The notes under the pieces are model-generated. The model saw only the letters and a program-made list of their open reading frames with translations, was not told the DNA's origin and made no database searches. From Rickettsia typhi (GTDB lineage Bacteria > Pseudomonadota > Alphaproteobacteria > Rickettsiales > Deianiraeaceae): 10,880 nt of DNA. Each line of letters opens with the position of its first letter. Position 1 is the first letter of the stretch. Position numbers and translations under genes: made by a program. The stretch lies in the NCBI GenBank assembly GCA_945861605.1, contig CAMAVG010000028.1, positions 1 to 10,880 on the forward strand, written 5' to 3'. Shown piece by piece: positions 6,352 to 10,880 of this stretch.

Positions 6352-6546
6352 TTAATTAAACAAATATTTTTTAATGATTTTAGCAACTTCAGGCTTGCAA
6401 GTGATGGGACCTTTGCTTGCGCGTAAGAGTTTTTTAGATCTATTTCCTTGGTTGTGACGGCGTTTAGCTGCATAACGAATTACAAGGCCAGTAGCGCTAA
6501 ATTTAAAACGCTTTTTTGCACTGGATTTTGTTTTTAACTTCGGCAT
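6352..6546 (-). CDS. rpmI: 50S ribosomal protein L35
   Basis: The 64-residue basic protein begins MPKLKTKSSAKKRFKFSATG, the diagnostic start of L35, and ends PEVAKIIKKYLFN. L35 is a small, late-assembling protein of the large subunit. The length is typical (64-66). It is first in the rpmI-rplT pair. In most bacteria infC precedes rpmI, but here dsbA does, with 58 bp between the dsbA stop and this start. That gap holds AT-rich sequence and two GCTTGAC repeats and probably contains a promoter. The ATG is preceded by an A/T-only stretch without a ribosome binding site. Confidence 0.97.
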   Translation of the reverse strand: MPKLKTKSSAKKRFKFSATGLVIRYAAKRRHNQGNRSKKLLRASKGPITCKPEVAKIIKKYLFN

Positions 6547-6571
6547 TTTTTTAAAAAAATTGTTTTGCTAA

Positions 6572-6600
6572 AGTCAAGCAAGTAAAATTAATTGTCAAGC
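6572..6600 (-). promoter_or_regulatory. Possible promoter region of rpmI-rplT with two GCTTGAC repeats
   Basis: Reading the minus strand, GCTTGACA (6593-6600) and GCTTGACT (6572-6579) are repeated 21 bp apart, close to two helical turns. TTGACA is a consensus -35 hexamer. At the usual spacing the -10 would fall near GACTTT/ACTTTA, which is a poor match. The repeat could instead be a binding site. It is placed correctly, 26-54 bp before the rpmI start. Confidence 0.3.
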
Positions 6601-6604
6601 ATTT

Positions 6605-7201
6605 TTATTTTTTCTCGAGTTCAGAATCAATTTTCGTGACGAAGTATTTTAACGCATTTTTTTCGAGGACTTGCCCGTTGATGTACACGGTTGGCGTGCT
6701 GTGAATATTAAGAATTTTGGAGTATTCGTATGCCGGTTTTGTTATGGTGTTTTCATCGAATTTTGAGACGCAATCCCTGTTCACACCATTGATTGAAAGC
6801 AGTTTTTGTTCGTAATTTTCCACCAAAAATGAGTTCTGTTTGGAATAAATTGCGTGCATTGTTTTCGCAGGATTCGCACTGCAATGAACGACTTTGCTGG
6901 CAAAAAGTGCGAGTTTATCCAGCGGGAATTCCTTGTGAATGAACAGGATTTTGCCCGTTTTGATATACATTTTTTCCAGTGCGGGGAGGGTATCGTTGTA
7001 AAGATTTGCGCAGTGGTGGCAGGAGTAGGAATCAAAGACGACAACGCGAACTTTGGCATTTTTATTGCCGAGTTGAATATCGCCTGCGTTGGGTGCAAGA
7101 AGCTCATCTTTTGTGTGAAGAACTTCTTGCGGCAGTGTGATGTTTAGATTTTTTGCAAAAACGCAAAATTGCAAAAGCAAAAATGTAAGAACGATTCTCA
7201 T
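6605..7201 (-). CDS. dsbA: DsbA-family periplasmic thiol:disulfide oxidoreductase
   Basis: The 198-residue protein has an N-terminal signal peptide (MRIVLTFLLLQFCVFA, likely cut before Lys17) and a thioredoxin-type fold. VVFDSYSCHHCANLY (54-68) holds the redox pair Cys61-His-His-Cys64, and HSTPTVYINGQ (167-177) holds the cis-proline loop Thr169-Pro170. LFIHKEFPLD (86-95) is typical of DsbA strand/helix order. DsbA-type proteins introduce disulfides into exported proteins; possible clients here are the pilin-like protein and secretion components. Two further cysteines (Cys107, Cys144) could form a second structural disulfide, as reported for the Wolbachia alpha-DsbA1 type. Cys13 is in the signal, but LQFC is not a good lipobox. 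It follows pnp by 20 bp on the same strand. I use the dsbA symbol by family; orthology to E. coli DsbA is not shown. Confidence 0.9.
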   Translation of the reverse strand: MRIVLTFLLLQFCVFAKNLNITLPQEVLHTKDELLAPNAGDIQLGNKNAKVRVVVFDSYSCHHCANLYNDTLPALEKMYIKTGKILFIHKEFPLDKLALFASKVVHCSANPAKTMHAIYSKQNSFLVENYEQKLLSINGVNRDCVSKFDENTITKPAYEYSKILNIHSTPTVYINGQVLEKNALKYFVTKIDSELEKK

Positions 7202-7221
7202 ATTCCAAACAACGGTGAATT

Positions 7222-9354
7222 TTAGCGTTGAGTTAGCAAGTGAGCGATATCTTGACCGGATTCTTGGTCGACAGATTTCATGCTGAGCTTGATTCTTTGC
7301 CCGTCATCGTGAAGAACTTTGACGAAAATTGAATTCCCCTCGGAGACAACATCAGAAACGGATTCAACGCGTGAATCACACAATTCGCTTATGTGAACCA
7401 TTCCTGTTTTGCCGTGGAAAAATTCAATAATTGCACCGTGTTCAATAACTTTCACAACTTTTCCTTTATGGATTGAGCCGGTTTCGACATCAAATGCAAT
7501 TCTTCCCACCATTTCGTAGGCTTTATCGATTGAAGCTTGCGAGCTTGAGAAAATTGCCACTGTGCCGTCGTCTGAAATTTCAACAGTTGCACCGGAAGTT
7601 GCGCAGATGTCCTTGATAACTGAGCCACCTTGCCCAATAACCCCGCGGATTCTATCTTTTTTGATGGAGAAAGTCTTGATTTTTGGTGCGGAATCAGCCA
7701 TGACAAGCGATGGTGTGGAGATTGCAGCGTTCATTATGTTCAAAATGTGTGTCCTTCCAGATTCAGCTTGTTTAATTGCCGTGCGAAGAATTTCAACTGT
7801 AATGCCAATAATTTTGATATCCATTTGAAGTGCGGTTAGACCATCTTTTGTTCCTGCGACTTTGAAGTCCATGTCTCCAAGGTGATCTTCATCGCCCATA
7901 ATATCCGAAAGAACGGCAAATCTTTCTCCTTCTTTAACAAGACCCATTGCAATTCCGGAAACGGCACCTGTGGTTGGAACTCCACCTGCCATTAAAACAA
8001 GTGATGTTGCACACACTGTCGCCATTGAAGACGAGCCATTTGATTCCAAAATTTCGGAAACTATGCGTTTTGTATATGGGAAGACTTTTTTTGAAGGTAA
8101 AATGTTCACGATAGCCTTTCTTGCCAAGTTTCCGTGACCAACTTCTCTTCTGCCAACGCCTGTCATGCGGGCAACTTCTCCTACTGAATACCCAGGGAAA
8201 TTGTAGTGTAGCATGAAGTCATCTTTTGAAAAAGAGACGATGGAATCAAGCATTTGTTCGTCAGTTGTGCTGCCAAGAGTCAAAACCGCTAAAGCTTGAG
8301 TTTCCCCGCGAGTGAAAAGTGCGGAACCGTGTGTCATTGTCAATGGTTGAAGTTCAATTTCAATTGGGCGAACTTGCTCAAGTGAACGACCGTCGATACG
8401 AACTTTTTCGTCAAGAATTCTGTTACGAACGAAGTCTTTTTCAATTTTGTGGAAAAGTTCCAAAATTTGTGCTTTTTCTTGTGCGGATGTTTCCTCTTTG
8501 AAGAATTCAGTTTCAAGTTTTGCAGAAGCTTCTTTAAGGGCGGTGACTCTTTTTTGTTTTTCAACGATTGAATAAGCCGCTTTAACATCGTTCCAGATGA
8601 ATGTTTTTAGTGTTGTGTAAAGTTCTTTTGTGCAAGTTGTTGGAATTGAGAAACGCTCTTTTGGATTTGACGCATTTGATGCAACTGTGAATTTTTCAAG
8701 TAAATCGGTTAAATCGCCAATTGCGTTAAGACCAAATTCAATTGATTCAATCACTTGTGTTTCAGGAAGTTCTTTAATTTCGGATTCCACCATCAAGATT
8801 GAATCGCGAGTACCAGCAACGAAAATATCAAGTTTTTCGTATTCAGGTGTGATTGGTGAATTGTTTACATAAAATCCGTTTTCAGAAAGACCAATTCGAA
8901 CACCGGCGATTGTTGCATCAACTGGTGCACCGGAGATTTTCAGTGCGGCCATTGCTCCAAGAAGGGCTGGAACATCTGTTGAGGAGTTTTCCTCGTATGA
9001 CATAACCGTGCAAATTACTTGAATTTCGCCGTTAAAAGATTCTTCAAAAATTGGGCGAATTGAGCGGTCAATAAGGCGGGAAATGAGGACTTCGCGGTCA
9101 GAAGGTTTTGATTCTCTTTTCAAAAATCCACCAGGAATTTTACCATTTGCGTAAAATTTTTCTTGATAAACGACCGTCAATGGAAGGAAATCGCTTGTGG
9201 AATCCTTGTTTTTTTTGTAACATACTGTGCAAAAAACTTGAGTTTTACCAAATGTAACCATGACTGCACCATCTGCTTGGCGTGCCATTTTACCTGTTTC
9301 AAGGGTTAATTCCTTGCCGTGAAAATTTATTGTTTCTTTTATAACATTGAACAT
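7222..9354 (-). CDS. pnp: Polyribonucleotide nucleotidyltransferase (PNPase)
   Basis: PNPase degrades RNA 3' to 5' using phosphate and forms trimers, often in an RNA degradosome. The 710-residue protein has the full family order. First RNase PH core: about 1-220, with GGFLKRESKPSDREVLISRL at 75-94 and the following RSIRP. Alpha-helical linker: about 240-310. Second, catalytic RNase PH core: about 315-540, with RGETQALAV at 349-357 and the Asp-rich GDMDFKVAGTKDG at 493-505. KH domain: about 555-620, with GVIGQGGSVIKDI at 571-583. S1 domain: about 625-695, starting GKVVKVIEHGAIIEF. The KH loop reads GQGG where GKGG is usual. The start is fixed by an in-frame stop at 9361-9363, two codons upstream of the ATG. 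No ribosome binding site is at normal distance, but a perfect one lies about 38 bp upstream. The usual partner rpsO is not adjacent. Confidence 0.98.
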   Translation of the reverse strand: MFNVIKETINFHGKELTLETGKMARQADGAVMVTFGKTQVFCTVCYKKNKDSTSDFLPLTVVYQEKFYANGKIPGGFLKRESKPSDREVLISRLIDRSIRPIFEESFNGEIQVICTVMSYEENSSTDVPALLGAMAALKISGAPVDATIAGVRIGLSENGFYVNNSPITPEYEKLDIFVAGTRDSILMVESEIKELPETQVIESIEFGLNAIGDLTDLLEKFTVASNASNPKERFSIPTTCTKELYTTLKTFIWNDVKAAYSIVEKQKRVTALKEASAKLETEFFKEETSAQEKAQILELFHKIEKDFVRNRILDEKVRIDGRSLEQVRPIEIELQPLTMTHGSALFTRGETQALAVLTLGSTTDEQMLDSIVSFSKDDFMLHYNFPGYSVGEVARMTGVGRREVGHGNLARKAIVNILPSKKVFPYTKRIVSEILESNGSSSMATVCATSLVLMAGGVPTTGAVSGIAMGLVKEGERFAVLSDIMGDEDHLGDMDFKVAGTKDGLTALQMDIKIIGITVEILRTAIKQAESGRTHILNIMNAAISTPSLVMADSAPKIKTFSIKKDRIRGVIGQGGSVIKDICATSGATVEISDDGTVAIFSSSQASIDKAYEMVGRIAFDVETGSIHKGKVVKVIEHGAIIEFFHGKTGMVHISELCDSRVESVSDVVSEGNSIFVKVLHDDGQRIKLSMKSVDQESGQDIAHLLTQR

Positions 9355-9389
9355 ATTTTTTTATTTTTTATTTACTTTTTTAAATCAGA

Positions 9390-9397
9390 GACCTCCT
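9390..9397 (-). promoter_or_regulatory. Stranded Shine-Dalgarno sequence upstream of pnp
   Basis: The minus strand reads TAGGAGGT just before CTCTGATTTAA, about 38 nt ahead of the pnp ATG. AGGAGGT is fully complementary to the 16S rRNA tail, yet no ATG, GTG or TTG sits 5-10 nt downstream. The nearest unusual options are CTG or ATT, followed at once by TAA. Most starts in this window lack such a sequence, so its presence here is unexpected. It may load ribosomes onto the leader, mark a minimal start-stop ORF, or be chance. Confidence 0.4.
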
Positions 9398-9436
9398 AAT
9401 TCCAAAAAAAATTAAAAGCAAGTGAAAGTTTTTGCC

Positions 9437-10075
9437 TTAATTTGTGAAAATGAAAAAACCGATATCCCACATTGTGAATTTTGTTTTGAGAGAAGCAATA
9501 TTTCGATGGCGAATTCGCGTTGAATTACTTGAAATTTTCAAATTACAGGAATGCAAATTCTTCAGTGCAATAAACGCAATTTCTTGAAATTTTCTTCTTT
9601 GGATAAGCGTTAAATGTTGCGAGAGAACATCAATTTTTGGAAATTTAAAAGGCGGAATTTCCAGTGCGTCGTAGACCTCGGAAAGACTGCCATCCATTGG
9701 AATTGAAGCGATGAAAACACCGTTTTTATTCAGCAATGATTTAATATTTTTGATGGTTTCTTGTAAATTTTCCGCCCATTGAAGCGACATCGATGAGGTT
9801 ATGATATCGAATTTATGTTCAAAATTTAACGGTGCGTTGAAATCAATTATTTGAGTTTTTGCAAATTGTTGTGCAATTTTGAGGGACTCGCAATTGGCGT
9901 CAACTTGAAGAATTTTTTCTGAAGAAAACCCTTTTTCGATAAGCCTTTGTGCAAGGAAACCCGTCCCGCATCCGATATCCAAAATCGAGGAAACATCGCA
10001 GGGGGTTTGTGCAATGAGTTCAACAAGTTGCGTTGCGATTATCTTCTGGATCACGCCATTTTGTGTGTAGTTCAT
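9437..10075 (-). CDS. BioC-like SAM-dependent methyltransferase (putative malonyl-ACP O-methyltransferase)
   Basis: The 212-residue protein is a class I SAM methyltransferase. ILDIGCGTGFLAQRLIEKG (31-49) is the SAM-binding glycine loop, and ILQVDANCESLKIAQQFAK (55-73) holds the acidic residue for the ribose. SSMSLQWAENLQETIKNIKS (94-113) and IPMDGSLSEVYDAL (125-138) resemble the LQW-x-x-[DN]-L and GSLPEL segments typical of BioC. BioC methylates malonyl-ACP to begin pimelate synthesis for biotin. It is shorter than E. coli BioC (251), and the last 35-40 residues are Arg/Ser-rich and do not resemble the family. Start: ATG at 10073-10075 overlaps the trpE stop as ATGA, which implies translational coupling; codons upstream of it are trpE in another frame. 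Other bio genes are not visible. A ubiquinone-type or other small-molecule methyltransferase cannot be excluded, so I give no symbol. Confidence 0.72.
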   Translation of the reverse strand: MNYTQNGVIQKIIATQLVELIAQTPCDVSSILDIGCGTGFLAQRLIEKGFSSEKILQVDANCESLKIAQQFAKTQIIDFNAPLNFEHKFDIITSSMSLQWAENLQETIKNIKSLLNKNGVFIASIPMDGSLSEVYDALEIPPFKFPKIDVLSQHLTLIQRRKFQEIAFIALKNLHSCNLKISSNSTRIRHRNIASLKTKFTMWDIGFFIFTN

Positions 10076-10880
10076 AAGCTTGCTTTTGCGATTGCCGTTG
10101 CTTTTTGAATACATTCTGCGTACTCTTTTTCCGGTGTGGAATCGTACACGACGCCTGCTCCTGATTGAGTGTAGACCACTCCGTTTTTGATCAACGCCGA
10201 GCGAAGGACTATGCAAGTTTGAAGAATTTCAGAGGAAATATACCCAACGGTTCCGGCGTAGAAATCCCTGCTGATGTCCTCAAGCTCAGCAATAATTTGC
10301 ATTGCACGAATTTTTGGCGAACCTGAAAGTGTGCCGGCGGGAAGACCCGATTTCAGAATATCAACCATATCAACTGTCGGCGATTTCACGCCCTTTACTG
10401 TGGAACTTATGTGCATTACATGGGAGTATTTTTCAATTTCCATTTGCTTTTCAACGAAAACCTTGCTTGAAACCTTACCGACATCGTTGCGTCCTAAATC
10501 AAGAAGCATTAGGTGTTCGGAGATCTCCTTTGCGTCCGATAGTAAAATTTTCGCATTTGCTTCGTCTTCTAAGTCGTTTTCGCCGCGTTTAATTGTGCCG
10601 GCAAGCGGGCGAAGAGTAATTTCATTTTCCTTGCAATTGATTAGCATTTCGGGGCTTGCTCCTATTAAATTGTATCGCTCACCATTATGGCTTGACGAAA
10701 AATAGAACATATACGGCGATGGATTTATTTCCTTCAATTTGTTGTAAAATTCCGTTGGGTGCTTGGAATATTCCTTGTAAAAGCGAATTGATGGCACGAT
10801 TTGGAAGATATCCCCTTTTTTTATGTACGAAATTGATTTTTCGACCATCTTGCAGTAGTCCTCCCTTGTTATATTGGAAT
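10072..10880 (-). CDS. trpE: Anthranilate synthase component I, C-terminal part (gene runs off right edge)
   Basis: TrpE converts chorismate plus ammonia (from TrpG-bound glutamine) to anthranilate, the first step of tryptophan synthesis. The window holds the last 268 or so codons. The reading frame is open to the right edge (SNITREDYCKM before Met at 10848), and this matches the SNFT-R-E-x-Y segment of the family, so the true start is outside. Chorismate-binding motifs are KKGDIFQIVPSIRFY, RPLAGTIKRGEND, HLMLLDLGRNDVGKVS, EKYSHVMHISSTVKG, GLPAGTLSGSPKIRAMQII and the C-terminal QSGAGVVYDSTPEKEY. LDLGRNDVG is the TrpE form; PabB usually has LLRND. It ends in a 4-bp ATGA overlap with the methyltransferase gene. 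No leader or trp operator is visible because the 5' end is missing. Confidence 0.95.
   Translation of the reverse strand, partial: SNITREDYCKMVEKSISYIKKGDIFQIVPSIRFYKEYSKHPTEFYNKLKEINPSPYMFYFSSSHNGERYNLIGASPEMLINCKENEITLRPLAGTIKRGENDLEDEANAKILLSDAKEISEHLMLLDLGRNDVGKVSSKVFVEKQMEIEKYSHVMHISSTVKGVKSPTVDMVDILKSGLPAGTLSGSPKIRAMQIIAELEDISRDFYAGTVGYISSEILQTCIVLRSALIKNGVVYTQSGAGVVYDSTPEKEYAECIQKATAIAKASL

Noticed and set aside
6545..6561. T7A7 palindrome at the rpmI start as a regulatory hairpin
   Set aside because: A pure A/T palindrome in an AT-rich leader is expected by chance and would be very weak.
10076..10216. Upstream extension of the methyltransferase by 47 residues
   Set aside because: The stretch is Arg/Ser-rich out-of-frame trpE sequence. 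ATG at 10073-10075 overlaps the trpE stop as ATGA and starts a normal methyltransferase.
1..10880. Insertion sequences, prophage, toxin-antitoxin or defence genes, tRNA or rRNA
   Set aside because: Nearly all sequence is occupied by the genes listed, and no transposase, terminal repeat, cloverleaf or rRNA-like segment was seen.

Overview
The window is an AT-rich, densely packed bacterial chromosome segment. The gene set (VirB10/TrbI type IV secretion subunit, periplasmic DsbA, a detached Mrp/Mbh antiporter piece, rpmI-rplT, pnp) and the A/T-biased codons suggest an alphaproteobacterium of Rickettsiales type. trpE, a BioC-like methyltransferase, glnA, an LpxC start and a type IV pilin-like protein imply more biosynthesis and envelope building than the classical intracellular Rickettsiaceae have. 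An extracellular or less reduced relative, for example Deianiraea-like, would fit. This placement is inference; no rRNA or other taxonomic marker was aligned.

Layout, left to right. At the edge is the start of a minus-strand gene resembling lpxC (1-62), divergent from uppP (112-900, +). A truncated CCA-adding/poly(A) polymerase-type gene (858-1514, -) runs convergently into the end of uppP. Upstream of it, also on the minus strand, is a type IV pilin-like gene (1550-2260). A 121-bp divergent region holding a perfect 16-bp inverted repeat separates it from glnA (2382-3785, +), which is followed after 7 bp by virB10 (3793-5487, +). The rest is a minus-strand block, in transcription order: trpE (partial, off the right edge), a bioC-like methyltransferase (4-bp ATGA overlap with trpE), pnp, dsbA, rpmI, rplT and a stand-alone MbhD/MbhE-like antiporter subunit whose 3' end overlaps virB10.

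Themes. Envelope and periplasm: lpxC, uppP, the pilin-like protein, virB10, dsbA and the antiporter piece. Information processing: rpmI, rplT, pnp and the CCA-type gene. Biosynthesis: glnA makes glutamine, the usual nitrogen donor for anthranilate synthase (trpE), and the BioC-like protein points to biotin. Genes are separated by few bases, starts mostly lack Shine-Dalgarno sequences, and both convergent pairs overlap at their 3' ends. I found no mobile element, CRISPR array, tRNA or rRNA, and no clear new multi-gene system. The oddest items are the CCA-type stub, the glnA/pilin inverted repeat, the enlarged acidic VirB10, the detached MbhDE subunit after rplT, and a perfect Shine-Dalgarno sequence stranded upstream of pnp.
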